Origin: Citrobacter koseri ATCC BAA-895
GTDB lineage: Bacteria > Pseudomonadota > Gammaproteobacteria > Enterobacterales > Enterobacteriaceae
Direction of reading: 5' to 3'
Length of the DNA: 64,000 nucleotides
NCBI RefSeq assembly: GCF_000018045.1
Contig: NC_009792.1
Coordinates: 3,782,001-3,846,000, forward strand
The notes below the pieces were generated by a model, which was given only the letters and a program-made list of their open reading frames with translations, was not told where the DNA came from and did no database searches. This document shows, piece by piece, positions 8,236 to 16,872 of the stretch (positions are counted from its first letter, which is position 1; every line of letters starts with the position of its first letter). A program made the position numbers and the translations under genes.

Positions 8236-9945
8236 TTATTTCAGCGGCGAGTTTTTACGCTCAATGCTGTAGCGCTCAAGTTCTTTGTACGGCACGACTT
8301 TGCTCTTCTTCTTACGCACATCCACCACGGTCATGCGGTCGGTACAGGAGTAGCAAGGGTCGAGGCTACCGATGATCAGAGGCGCGTCGGAGACCGTGTT
8401 ACCGCGCAGCATATAGCGCAGGGTCGGCCAGTTGGCGTAGGTCGCCGCACGGCAGCGCCAGCGGTACAGCTTCTGGTTGTCGCCAGTCATACTCCAGTGG
8501 ATGTCATCCCCGCGCGGCGCTTCGGCAAAGCCCAGCGCAAAACGGTGTGGAATATAGGTAAAGCCTTCCACCATCAGCGGGCCGCCCGGCAGGTTGTCCA
8601 GGCCGAAATCGATCATGTTCAGCGCGGTGTACACTTCGTTGATGCGCACTTTCAGACGGGAGATGACGTCACAGCCCTGCTCGCTATGCACTTCCATCGG
8701 CAGCAGGCCGTAGCCGACAAACGGGTGATCGGCGCGGGTATCGCGGGCGTGACCGCTGGCGCGCACCATCGGCCCTACGTTACTGAAGTCGCGGGCGATT
8801 TCCGGGTCGAGGCGCCCAATGCCGACGGTGCGCTGCTCCATGTTCGGCGTGCTGAGCAGCATATCCACCAGTTCCTGCACCTCGCGGCGCATCTGCTGCG
8901 CCAGTTGACGGGTCTGGATCATGTCCTCTTTCAGCAGATCGCGACGAATCCCGCCGATCAGGTTCAGACCGTAGGTTTTACGCGCCCCGGTAAGGATCTC
9001 CGCCATCTTCATCGACGTTTCACGCACGCGGAAGAACTGCATAAAGCCGGAGTCAAAGCCGGTGAAGTGACAGGCCAGGCCGAGGTTCAGCAGGTGTGAA
9101 TGCAGGCGCTCCACCTCCAGCAGAATGGCACGGATCATCTGCGCGCGTTCCGGCACCACGATCCCCATCGCATTCTCGACGGAGGTGGTATAGGCGGTGC
9201 TGTGAGCAAAGCCGCAAATGCCGCACACGCGGTCCGACAGGAAGGTGACTTCGTTGTAGCCCATGCGGGTTTCCGCCAGTTTCTCCATGCCGCGATGGAC
9301 GTAGAACAGGCGGTAATCGGCGTCGATAATGTTTTCGCCGTCAACAAACAGGCGGAAGTGACCCGGTTCATCAGAGGTGACGTGCAGCGGGCCGATCGGC
9401 ACCACGTTGTTTTTCTTGTCACCCAGCTCGTTGATAAATTCGTAGGTTTCGGCATCGGTGGTCGGCGCCGGGCGTTGACGGTAATCCATGCTGTCTTTAC
9501 GCAGCGGATAGAGTTCATCCGGCCAGTCATCCGGCAGCACCAGGCGGCGTTCATCAGGCAGGCCGACCGGGATCAGGCCATACATGTCGCGCACTTCGCG
9601 TTCGCCCCACACCGCAGCAGGCACGCGCGGCGTCACGGACGGAAACTCCAGTTTGTTGGCATCGACTTCAACGCGCACGGTAATCCAGCACTTCGTCCCC
9701 TGCTCCATCGACAGCACGTAGTAAACGGCATAGTGGCCGCACAGCTGGCGTTCGTCGTTGCCAAACAGTACCGAGAGCCATCCGCCCTGTTTGTAGTAGA
9801 GAAACTCCACCACTTCCGGCAGGTAGTTCACCTTCACGGTGAGGGTCAGCTGATCTTTGGTCTGCCAGGCTTCGTCCAGCACCACGCCCGGAAAAGCCTG
9901 GTGCAGCGCCGCAAGGTATTGTTGACCTAATTTTTCTTCAGACAT
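8236..9945 (-). CDS. hycE: HycE, hydrogenase-3 large subunit
   Basis: Catalytic [NiFe] subunit of formate hydrogenlyase fused to an N-terminal NuoC-like domain; 569 aa from the ATG at 9945, as in E. coli. A TTG six bases upstream is an unlikely alternative start. Nickel-binding cysteine pairs are in RVCGICGFAHS and DPCYSCTDRM. HycI is expected to cut after the Arg of TDRM, removing a basic tail of about 32 residues. The middle shows the NuoD-like core with conserved RxxGH motifs (VRASGHARDTRADHPF). Confidence 0.97.
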   Translation of the reverse strand: MSEEKLGQQYLAALHQAFPGVVLDEAWQTKDQLTLTVKVNYLPEVVEFLYYKQGGWLSVLFGNDERQLCGHYAVYYVLSMEQGTKCWITVRVEVDANKLEFPSVTPRVPAAVWGEREVRDMYGLIPVGLPDERRLVLPDDWPDELYPLRKDSMDYRQRPAPTTDAETYEFINELGDKKNNVVPIGPLHVTSDEPGHFRLFVDGENIIDADYRLFYVHRGMEKLAETRMGYNEVTFLSDRVCGICGFAHSTAYTTSVENAMGIVVPERAQMIRAILLEVERLHSHLLNLGLACHFTGFDSGFMQFFRVRETSMKMAEILTGARKTYGLNLIGGIRRDLLKEDMIQTRQLAQQMRREVQELVDMLLSTPNMEQRTVGIGRLDPEIARDFSNVGPMVRASGHARDTRADHPFVGYGLLPMEVHSEQGCDVISRLKVRINEVYTALNMIDFGLDNLPGGPLMVEGFTYIPHRFALGFAEAPRGDDIHWSMTGDNQKLYRWRCRAATYANWPTLRYMLRGNTVSDAPLIIGSLDPCYSCTDRMTVVDVRKKKSKVVPYKELERYSIERKNSPLK

Positions 9946-9962
9946 GCTCAAACTCTCTTAAA

Positions 9963-10886
9963 TCACGCCACCAGCAAGGAGACGAATGCTAAAAACGCAA
10001 ACCCAAAACCGGCCCAGGTCACGCGTGAAGTGGCGCAAAAACGCAGGCGCGCCATGCTGTTTTCGAACAGGGCAATCACCAGTACGCCAGCGATCAGCTT
10101 GACGATGGCAATCACCAGCGCCAGCAGCAGCCCACCCGCGCTGAAGGTTTCCATCTGTCCCCACGGCAGGAATACGCCGACAAACATTTGCAGCACCACC
10201 AGCTGTTTCAGGCTGATGCCCCACTTCAGCACCGCGAAGCCGCTGCCGCTGTATTCGGTCAGTGGGCCTTCCTGCAACTCCTGCTCCGCTTCCGCCAGAT
10301 CGAACGGCAGTTTGCCCATCTCGATAAAGGTGGCGAACGCGCAGGCGCACAGCGCCAGCATCAGCGGAATGCTGCGCGCTGCCGGCCAGTGGTAAATCGT
10401 GTCGGTGATATTGCTGATGTGTGTGGAACCGGCCACCTGCGCCGCCACCCACAGGCCGAGCAGCAGGATTGGCTCCACCAGTACGCCGAGCATCGCTTCG
10501 CGGCTTGCGCCGATCGCGGTAAACGGACTCCCGGTATCCAGACCGGCAATAGAAAAGAAGAAGCGGGCGATCGCAAAGAGGTAGATCAGGGTGATCAGAT
10601 CGCCCAACTGCGGCAACGGCGAACCAACCGTCACCACCGGCAGCGCGGTGGCGATAGTCAGCATGACGCCGACCATCACAAACGGCGTCAGGCGAAAGAC
10701 CCAGCCGGAATCGGCAGGCGCAACGCTCTGGCGCCCCAACAGCTTGATCAGGTCGCGATACTCCTGCAAAACGCCCGGCCCGCGACGATTGTGCAACCGG
10801 GCACGCGCCACGCGGGTAATACCGGACAGCAGCGGCGCTGCGGCGAATAACACCAGCGCCTGAATTAACGGATATAACACACTCAT
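9963..10886 (-). CDS. hycD: HycD, membrane subunit of formate hydrogenlyase
   Basis: 307-aa NuoH-like integral membrane protein that anchors the soluble arm to HycC. Hydrophobic segments cover most of the chain. The family-typical sequences ARLHNRRGPGVLQEY, KLPFDLAEAEQEL and EYSGSGFAVLKWG lie in the expected order. Start codon lies 2 nt after the hycC stop. Confidence 0.96.
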   Translation of the reverse strand: MSVLYPLIQALVLFAAAPLLSGITRVARARLHNRRGPGVLQEYRDLIKLLGRQSVAPADSGWVFRLTPFVMVGVMLTIATALPVVTVGSPLPQLGDLITLIYLFAIARFFFSIAGLDTGSPFTAIGASREAMLGVLVEPILLLGLWVAAQVAGSTHISNITDTIYHWPAARSIPLMLALCACAFATFIEMGKLPFDLAEAEQELQEGPLTEYSGSGFAVLKWGISLKQLVVLQMFVGVFLPWGQMETFSAGGLLLALVIAIVKLIAGVLVIALFENSMARLRFCATSRVTWAGFGFAFLAFVSLLVA

Positions 10887-10888
10887 TC

Positions 10889-12715
10889 TCAGGCTCCTCG
10901 TGAAACCACAATCACCACCAGCACCGCCAGCTCAATCAGCGCCAGGCGGCGGAACAGAACCGGTGCCGCCGCATTCTGCCAGCCCGGAACCAGCGATACC
11001 GGGTTAAGCCATTTACGCAACTTAAGTACCGGGGCAAAGACCTCTTTCACCGGCATGGCGAAACCGTGGGCGGTAATCACCATCGACTGCTCGTGGTCGT
11101 AGCCACAGACCCAGGCCGCGCCGCGTGAACGCGACGGCAGACGGTTGCCTTTGAAAATCGCCATGATGATGAACGGCAGCAGCGGACAGGCGATCAGCAG
11201 CAGCGTAATCATCGGCTGAGAAACGGTGGTGTTCGCCGTCTCCAGCGGCAGCGGGACGGCAGCGGAGATCAGCGGCAGCAGCCACGGCGCGGCAACGCCG
11301 CCCAGCACGCAGCAAATGGCCAGCGCGACGACGCTCACCCCCATCAGGATTGGCGCGCAGCAGGCGTTTTCCGCCTCTTTGGTACGCGGCGCGCCGAGGA
11401 AAGTGACGCCATAGACTTTCGCCATACACATCACCGCCAGTGCACCGGTAATCGCCAGCCCCACGGCCAGCAACGGCCCTAACAGACGGCCAATGAACGC
11501 GCCGCTGTTGCCCAGTTTGAAGAAGGACTGATAGATAACCCACTCACCGGCAAACCCGTTCAGCGGCGGCAGCGCGGCCATCGCCATCAGGCCAATCAGC
11601 ATCGCGACAGAAATCACCGGCATACGCTTGCCGATGCCGCCCAGTTTTTCGATGTCGCGGTGCCCGGTACGGAACCAAATGCTGCCCGCGCCCAAAAACA
11701 GCACGCTTTTGAACAGGCTATGGTTGACCAGATGATAGAGACCACCGGTCAGGCCGAGCGCAATCAGCGCCGGTTGATTAAGGGCGATACCGGTGACGCC
11801 CGCGCCCAGACCGAGCAGGATAATGCCGATGTTTTCCAGAGTGTGGTACGCCAGCAGACGCTGAATGTTATGTTCCATCAGCGCATACAGACCGCCGACA
11901 AACGCGGTGATCATGCCGAGCACCAGCAGCAGAACGCCCCACCACAGCGGCGCATTGCCGCCAATCAGCGATAAAGAGAGAATGCCCAGCAGACCCATTT
12001 TCATCACCACGGTAGAGAACAGGGCCGCCGCCGGCGCGCTGGCGTTGGCATGCGCCTGCGGCACCCAACCGTGCAGCGGGATAATCCCGGCCAGCAGACC
12101 AAAACCGACTACGCCGAGCAGCCAGATGTCAGAACCGAGCGGCAGCGCCTGGGCGCGCAGATCGAGCAGACGCAGCTCCAGCGTGCCGTAACGCTGCCAC
12201 ACCAGCCAGCAGGCGACAGCCAGCAGCAGCGTACCGATACGCCCCAGCGCAAACCACAGTTTGCCCTCTTTGCTGCAACCGGTAAGAAACACCGCGCACA
12301 GCGCCATGATTTCCGCCATCACCACCAGCGTGCCGAGATTGCTGGCGACGACCGCGCAAACTGCCGCCGCCATCAGCAGGTTTACCAGCAGCCCGTTGGC
12401 TAACACCTGTGGGTGACGATGCCAGTCGATGTTGTACAGGCTGACGAACAGCCCGCACAGCCCCAGCGTAATCAGCCAGATGGCGTTGAGCGGGGTGATT
12501 TGTAAACCATGACCGATCAACGGCATCACGCCGCTGACCGCTGTCGCATTCACCAGGACGGAAACACCCGCCGCCGCGGTATACAGACTGCCGACCGCGC
12601 CGCCGACACCAGCGACCCAGCCGCTCAGCGCTTTATGAAAAGAAAACAGAAATGCCAGTACGGCCGCCGCCGCGAACCAGGCCACACCGCTATTGATCAG
12701 TGAAATTGCGTTCAT
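10889..12715 (-). CDS. hycC: HycC, NuoL/N-like membrane subunit of formate hydrogenlyase
   Basis: 608-aa antiporter-like membrane protein with about 14-16 hydrophobic segments. The family core LHGWVPQAHANASAPAAALFSTVVMKMG is present in two adjoining pieces, with the conserved Lys in the VVMKMG helix. Length and order match E. coli HycC. ATGA overlap with the upstream hycB. Whether FHL-1 pumps ions is unresolved. Confidence 0.96.
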   Translation of the reverse strand: MNAISLINSGVAWFAAAAVLAFLFSFHKALSGWVAGVGGAVGSLYTAAAGVSVLVNATAVSGVMPLIGHGLQITPLNAIWLITLGLCGLFVSLYNIDWHRHPQVLANGLLVNLLMAAAVCAVVASNLGTLVVMAEIMALCAVFLTGCSKEGKLWFALGRIGTLLLAVACWLVWQRYGTLELRLLDLRAQALPLGSDIWLLGVVGFGLLAGIIPLHGWVPQAHANASAPAAALFSTVVMKMGLLGILSLSLIGGNAPLWWGVLLLVLGMITAFVGGLYALMEHNIQRLLAYHTLENIGIILLGLGAGVTGIALNQPALIALGLTGGLYHLVNHSLFKSVLFLGAGSIWFRTGHRDIEKLGGIGKRMPVISVAMLIGLMAMAALPPLNGFAGEWVIYQSFFKLGNSGAFIGRLLGPLLAVGLAITGALAVMCMAKVYGVTFLGAPRTKEAENACCAPILMGVSVVALAICCVLGGVAAPWLLPLISAAVPLPLETANTTVSQPMITLLLIACPLLPFIIMAIFKGNRLPSRSRGAAWVCGYDHEQSMVITAHGFAMPVKEVFAPVLKLRKWLNPVSLVPGWQNAAAPVLFRRLALIELAVLVVIVVSRGA

Positions 12716-13323
12716 TTTGCCTCCCCACTTTGCGCCTGCTGAAACAAGGTGAGATTGCCAAAATCGGTGTTGAAGGTCAGCTCACGTTTGCGCTTGCTGG
12801 CGCGGGCGATATCCATGTTATTCACCAGGTGTAACGCGTTGGTCGGACACATCCGCACGCAGGCCGGGCCTTGTTCGTCGAAGCTGCACAGATCGCATTT
12901 GACCGCGATGGCGCGCACGCCCGGCACCCAGTCCAGCAGCGTGCTGACGCGTGCCGGCGCGGGAGGCGCCGGCGGGGCTTTCGGTGAATTGGCATTCGCC
13001 GGAATATGCAGCGGACGGCTGCCGGAAAATTCAATCGCGCCGAACGGGCAGGCAATGCCACACAGCTTGCAGCTTACGCACAGGCTTTCATTCAGTTGTA
13101 CGGCGCCGTCTACCCGATTGATGGCGTTCACCGGGCACACCACGGCACAGGGCGCATCTTCACAGTGGTGACACAGCTGCGGCGCGGATTCTTTTTCATT
13201 GAGCATCACTTTCAGCCGCGGCATTGATTGCAGGCCGTGCTGGCGATGCGTCTCTGAACAGGCTGCTTCACAGGTGTGGCAGCCAATACAGAGCGTGGAG
13301 TCAGCAATTACAAAACGATTCAC
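12712..13323 (-). CDS. hycB: HycB, 4Fe-4S subunit linking FdhF to hydrogenase-3
   Basis: 203-aa ferredoxin-like protein. Four cysteine clusters: CIGCHTCEAAC, CHHCEDAPCAVVCP, CVSCKLCGIACP and CDLCSFDEQGPACVRMCP. A Pro/Ala-rich linker (KAPPAPPAPARV) lies between clusters three and four. It carries electrons from formate dehydrogenase H to HycF/HycG. It starts after a 146-bp gap that contains FhlA-like sites. Confidence 0.96.
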   Translation of the reverse strand: MNRFVIADSTLCIGCHTCEAACSETHRQHGLQSMPRLKVMLNEKESAPQLCHHCEDAPCAVVCPVNAINRVDGAVQLNESLCVSCKLCGIACPFGAIEFSGSRPLHIPANANSPKAPPAPPAPARVSTLLDWVPGVRAIAVKCDLCSFDEQGPACVRMCPTNALHLVNNMDIARASKRKRELTFNTDFGNLTLFQQAQSGEAK

Positions 13324-13349
13324 CAGGCATTCCTCAGGTGATAGTCATT

Positions 13350-13398
13350 TTTGACGAAAACATGTCTGAAAAATGTCATTTTCGACACTTATCGACAT
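13350..13398. promoter_or_regulatory. Putative FhlA site in the hycA-hycB intergenic region
   Basis: The segment contains several TGTC/GACA words (ACATGTC, AATGTCA, TCGACAC, TCGACAT), with ATGTC at 13373-13377 and GACAT at 13394-13398 forming an inverted repeat. FhlA is known to bind the hycA-hycB gap in E. coli. The rest of the gap (to 13469) shows nothing recognisable. Confidence 0.45.
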
Positions 13399-13469
13399 TC
13401 CCATCCCCTCAAACATTCATATGCAGCGTGAAGCGCACGCCGCGAGTAACAACGGGCAGCGCCTCGTGC

Positions 13470-13931
13470 TTATGCCGCCGGGCTATTTCCCTTTACCAGT
13501 TGACGTAAATTCACCGGGCGATTGTTTTCCACGGCGGTGTATAAGCTGTCGTAAACGCTGGCGATTTTTTCGAGATAGTGCTCCAGCACCTGCTCGCGAT
13601 CGCGGTTACTGACCTTCTCATCAACGAGACCGTCAATGGTCAATTGCGCTTGTGCAATCAACTGCTTATCTTCACCGTCTTTGGTTTCGACGTAATACTC
13701 GATGGTGTGGCTGTTAAAGCCGTCCGCCAGGGTGACGTAAATCGTGAAGTGCTCGAAAAGCACAAAGCACAGATCTTTGTCCGGCGCACAGCTCATGGCG
13801 TGATGCAGACGCGCTTTTGATAAGGTGATCCCCTGAACCAGTGAGTTGCAGTAGATTCGCCACTGGTCCAGCAGGCGATGATGCCGCTGCGCGATGTAAT
13901 CAGCCTTTTCGCTTATTTCCCAAATAGTCAT
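13470..13931 (-). CDS. hycA: HycA, negative regulator of the formate regulon
   Basis: 153-aa protein that counteracts FhlA activation in E. coli; the mechanism is unresolved. No DNA-binding motif is obvious; the protein is rich in charged helices. First gene of the hyc operon, 38 nt downstream of the sigma-54 core at 13969-13982. It has a weak ribosome-binding site. Confidence 0.94.
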   Translation of the reverse strand: MTIWEISEKADYIAQRHHRLLDQWRIYCNSLVQGITLSKARLHHAMSCAPDKDLCFVLFEHFTIYVTLADGFNSHTIEYYVETKDGEDKQLIAQAQLTIDGLVDEKVSNRDREQVLEHYLEKIASVYDSLYTAVENNRPVNLRQLVKGNSPAA

Positions 13932-13968
13932 GTCAGGTTACCCGGTTAGCAGAGATAGCCAGCCTTAA

Positions 13969-13982
13969 GCATTTTCCATGCC
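13969..13982 (-). promoter_or_regulatory. Sigma-54 promoter of the hyc operon
   Basis: On the minus strand TGGCATGGAAAATGCT has GG, then exactly 10 bases, then GC, the invariant sigma-54 -24/-12 arrangement. The 5' UTR would be about 25 nt. FhlA-type repeats lie upstream in the shared hyc-hyp region. Confidence 0.8.
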
Positions 13983-14035
13983 AGTTTTTAAACCTTTATT
14001 TTTCATGATGATACAAAAACAGCCATCACGTTCGA

Positions 14036-14080
14036 CGCTGTGACGACATGTCATTTCGTCATCGTCGTCATTGTCACAAG
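14036..14080. promoter_or_regulatory. Shared FhlA upstream activating region of hyc and hyp
   Basis: A dense group of GTCAT/ATGAC-type words bounded by GTGAC and GTCAC, with repeats such as TGTCATTTCGTCATCG. It lies between the two divergent sigma-54 promoters, at the distance expected for an activator of either. The words match those in the hydN palindrome at 1754-1779. Confidence 0.65.
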
Positions 14081-14095
14081 CAAGGGAAAAATAAC

Positions 14096-14110
14096 TGGCA
14101 TATTTATTGC
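14096..14110 (+). promoter_or_regulatory. Sigma-54 promoter of the hyp operon
   Basis: TGGCATATTTATTGC has GG (14097-14098), 10 bases, then GC (14109-14110), with TTGC at -12 as in the consensus. It ends 30 nt before the hypA start. Confidence 0.85.
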
Positions 14111-14140
14111 TTATTCAGGGCAATGAATTCGGGAGGCGAT

Positions 14141-14512
14141 ATGCACGAAATAACTCTCTGCCAACGGGCACTGGAATTAATTGAACAACAGGCCGCAGCG
14201 CACGGTGCAAAACGGGTAACTGGGGTCTGGCTCAAAATTGGCGCATTTTCTTGCGTAGAAACCAGCGCTCTCGCCTTTTGTTTTGATCTGGTATGCCGTG
14301 GCACCCTGGCGGAAGGTTGTAAACTCCACCTCGAAGAACAAGAAGCCGAATGCTGGTGCGAGTCTTGTCAGCAGTACGTCACGCTACTGACGCAGCGCGT
14401 GCGCCGTTGTCCGCAATGCCAGAGTGACACGTTACGCATTGTGGCCGATGACGGATTGCAGATTCGCCGAATTGAAATAGACAGTAATCCAACGCCGGAT
14501 AGCGACGCCTGA
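14141..14512 (+). CDS. hypA: HypA, nickel chaperone for hydrogenase maturation
   Basis: Delivers nickel to the hydrogenase-3 large subunit together with HypB. 123 aa from ATG at 14141, which follows GGAGG. The N-terminal MHE nickel site is intact, and the zinc site is CWCESC..CPQC. The C-terminus is unusual: after RRIEID, where the E. coli protein has only two more residues, the frame runs into a REP element, which supplies the last residues (NPTPDSDA) and the TGA stop. A frame extending upstream of 14141 is not coding. Confidence 0.95.
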   Translation: MHEITLCQRALELIEQQAAAHGAKRVTGVWLKIGAFSCVETSALAFCFDLVCRGTLAEGCKLHLEEQEAECWCESCQQYVTLLTQRVRRCPQCQSDTLRIVADDGLQIRRIEIDSNPTPDSDA

Positions 14513-14580
14513 GCGTCTTATCCGGCCGACAGGAATAGCCTGAGTTGTAGGCTGCATAAAGCAAAGCCGCCATCCGGCAA
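14493..14580. repeat. REP pair inside the hyp operon (hypA end to hypB)
   Basis: Units ACGCCGGATAGCGACGCC..TCTTATCCGGCCGAC and TTGTAGGCTGCATAAAGC..GCCATCCGGC are in opposite orientation. The element begins inside the hypA reading frame and separates hypA from hypB by 103 nt, whereas these genes are nearly contiguous in E. coli. Confidence 0.85.
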
Positions 14581-14615
14581 TAGATTTACCGCAAGATAGA
14601 GATCAGGAGTGAGCG

Positions 14616-15488
14616 ATGTGTACGACATGCGGTTGCGGTGAAGGCAACCTTTATATAGAGGGAGATGAGCATAATCCCCATTCGGCGTTTCGTAGCGCGC
14701 CTTTTGCCCCGGCAGCTCGCCCGGCGCTGAACATCACCGGCGTGAAGACATCCGCCTTTACCCCGAGCCAGACCGCCGAAGGCGATCTGCACTACGGTCA
14801 CGGTGAAGCGGGAACCCATGCGCCGGGTATGAGCCAGCGCCGGATGCTGGAAGTCGAAATTGACGTGCTGGACAAAAACAACCGTCTGGCCGAGCGCAAC
14901 CGCGCCCGCTTCGCCGCCCGCCAGCATCTGGTGCTCAACCTTGTCTCCAGCCCCGGTTCCGGTAAAACCACCCTGCTGACCGAAACGCTGATGAAGTTAA
15001 AAGACAGTGTGCCGTGCGCGGTGATTGAAGGCGACCAGCAAACGGTCAACGACGCCGCCCGCATCCGCGCGACCGGTACGCCTGCGATTCAGGTCAACAC
15101 CGGCAAAGGCTGCCATCTTGATGCGCAAATGATTGCCGATGCCGCTCCGCGTCTGCCGCTGGCCGACAACGGTATTCTGTTTATCGAAAACGTCGGTAAC
15201 CTTGTCTGCCCGGCCAGCTTTGACCTCGGCGAGCGCCATAAAGTGGCGGTGCTTTCCGTTACGGAAGGCGAAGACAAGCCGCTGAAATACCCGCATATGT
15301 TCGCCGCCGCTTCGCTCATGCTCCTGAACAAAGTCGATCTGCTGCCGTACCTCAATTTTGACGTTGAGAAGTGCATCGCCAGCGCCCGGGAAGTCAATCC
15401 TGACATTGAGATCATCCTCATCTCCGCCACCAGCGGCGAAGGGATGGATCGGTGGCTGAACTGGCTGGAGGCACAGCGATGTGCATAG
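14616..15488 (+). CDS. hypB: HypB, GTPase and nickel-binding maturation factor
   Basis: 290-aa SIMIBI GTPase that supports GTP-dependent nickel insertion. The N-terminal MCTTCGCG motif is the high-affinity nickel site of E. coli-type HypB. The P-loop SSPGSGKTTL lies near residues 111-120; later motifs include IEGDQQT, FIENVGNLVCP and LNKVDLLPY. No His-rich storage stretch is present. In E. coli an FNR-dependent promoter inside hypA can also serve hypBCDE; I could not find a convincing FNR box here. Overlaps hypC by 10 nt. Confidence 0.97.
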   Translation: MCTTCGCGEGNLYIEGDEHNPHSAFRSAPFAPAARPALNITGVKTSAFTPSQTAEGDLHYGHGEAGTHAPGMSQRRMLEVEIDVLDKNNRLAERNRARFAARQHLVLNLVSSPGSGKTTLLTETLMKLKDSVPCAVIEGDQQTVNDAARIRATGTPAIQVNTGKGCHLDAQMIADAAPRLPLADNGILFIENVGNLVCPASFDLGERHKVAVLSVTEGEDKPLKYPHMFAAASLMLLNKVDLLPYLNFDVEKCIASAREVNPDIEIILISATSGEGMDRWLNWLEAQRCA

Positions 15489-15751
15489 GCGTTCCGGGGC
15501 AAATTCGCTCCATTAACGGCAATCAGGCGAAAGTCGATGTCTGCGGCATCCAGCGCGATGTCGACCTGACGCTGGTTGGCAGTTGCGATGAGAGCGGTGA
15601 GCCGCGTCTGGGCCAGTGGGTGCTGGTTCACGTTGGTTTTGCCATGAGTGTGATTAACGAAGCGGAAGCGCGCGACACCCTCGACGCGCTGCAAAACATG
15701 TTTGATGTCGAACCGGACGTCGGCGCTTTGTTGTATGGCGAGGAAAAATAA
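15479..15751 (+). CDS. hypC: HypC, hydrogenase maturation chaperone
   Basis: 90-aa chaperone that carries the Fe(CN)2CO unit with HypD and docks on pre-HycE. Starts MCIGVPGQI with the essential Cys2. The ATG at 15479 lies inside the hypB 3' end (10-nt overlap); a longer in-frame start at 15452 would bury Cys2 and is rejected. Its stop overlaps the hypD start by one base. Confidence 0.96.
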   Translation: MCIGVPGQIRSINGNQAKVDVCGIQRDVDLTLVGSCDESGEPRLGQWVLVHVGFAMSVINEAEARDTLDALQNMFDVEPDVGALLYGEEK

Positions 15752-16872
15752 TGCGTTTTGTTGACGAATATCGCGCGCCGGAACAGGTGATGCAGTTGAT
15801 TGATCACCTGCGTGAACGTGCCGCGCATCTCCCTTATACCGCCGAACGTCCGCTACGCATTATGGAAGTGTGCGGCGGTCATACGCACGCCATCTTCAAG
15901 TTCGGCCTCGACCAGCTGCTGCCCGACAACGTGGAGTTTATCCACGGCCCCGGTTGCCCGGTGTGCGTGTTGCCGATGGGCAGAATTGACAGCTGCGTGG
16001 AGATCGCCAGCCATCCTGAGGTGATTTTCTGCACCTTTGGCGATGCCATACGCGTACCGGGGAAACAGGGTTCGCTATTGCAGGCCAAAGCCCGTGGCGC
16101 AGATATCCGCATTGTTTATTCGCCAATGGATGCCCTGAAACTGGCGCAGGAAAACCCAACGCGCAAAGTCGTTTTCTTCGGTCTGGGATTTGAAACCACC
16201 ATGCCGACCACCGCCATCACGCTGCAACAGGCGAAGCTTCGCAACGTGCAGAACTTTTACTTTTTCTGCCAGCACATCACGCTTATTCCAACGCTGCGCA
16301 GCCTGCTGGAGCAGCCGGATAACGGAATTGACGCATTTCTCGCGCCGGGTCACGTCAGCATGGTGATCGGCACCGACGCCTATAGCTTCATCGCGACGGA
16401 TTTCCATCGTCCTCTGGTGGTGGCGGGATTCGAACCGCTTGATCTACTGCAAGGCGTCGTCATGCTGGTTGAGCAGAAAATAGCCTCCCATAGCCAGGTT
16501 GAGAACCAGTACCGTCGCGTGGTGCCGGATGCCGGTAATCTACTGGCGCAACAGGCTATCGCCGAGGTGTTTTGTGTCAACGGCGACAGCGAATGGCGCG
16601 GGCTGGGCGTGATTGAATCGTCCGGTGTCCACCTGACGCCAGACTACCAGCGGTTTGACGCCGAAGCGCACTTCCGCCCGGCGCCGCAACAGGTGTGCGA
16701 CGATCCGCGTGCGCGCTGCGGAGAAGTGCTCACCGGCAAGTGCAAACCGCACCAGTGCCCGTTGTTTGGCACGACCTGTAACCCGCAGACGGCGTTCGGC
16801 GCGTTAATGGTCTCCTCCGAGGGGGCATGCGCCGCCTGGTATCAATATCGTCAGCAGGAGTGTGAAGCATGA
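15751..16872 (+). CDS. hypD: HypD, Fe-S scaffold for Fe(CN)2CO assembly
   Basis: 373-aa 4Fe-4S protein. Conserved cysteines C41 in VCGGHTH, and C69 and C72 in GPGCPVC, are all present at the same numbers as in E. coli. The C-terminal cysteines that bind the cluster occur in RCGEVLTGKCKPHQCPLFGTTC (given here as its motif pattern C-x8-C-x4-C-x6-C). Coupled to hypC (TAATG) and hypE (ATGA). Confidence 0.96.
   Translation: MRFVDEYRAPEQVMQLIDHLRERAAHLPYTAERPLRIMEVCGGHTHAIFKFGLDQLLPDNVEFIHGPGCPVCVLPMGRIDSCVEIASHPEVIFCTFGDAIRVPGKQGSLLQAKARGADIRIVYSPMDALKLAQENPTRKVVFFGLGFETTMPTTAITLQQAKLRNVQNFYFFCQHITLIPTLRSLLEQPDNGIDAFLAPGHVSMVIGTDAYSFIATDFHRPLVVAGFEPLDLLQGVVMLVEQKIASHSQVENQYRRVVPDAGNLLAQQAIAEVFCVNGDSEWRGLGVIESSGVHLTPDYQRFDAEAHFRPAPQQVCDDPRARCGEVLTGKCKPHQCPLFGTTCNPQTAFGALMVSSEGACAAWYQYRQQECEA

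Noticed and set aside
7663..9099. 478-aa open frame on the plus strand
   Set aside because: Antisense to hycE/hycF; low-complexity, Arg/His/Gln-rich translation typical of the reverse complement of GC-rich coding DNA. No ribosome-binding site or homology recognised.
14141..14512. FNR box inside hypA
   Set aside because: Such a promoter is known in E. coli, but I could not find a TTGAT-N4-ATCAA-like sequence here.
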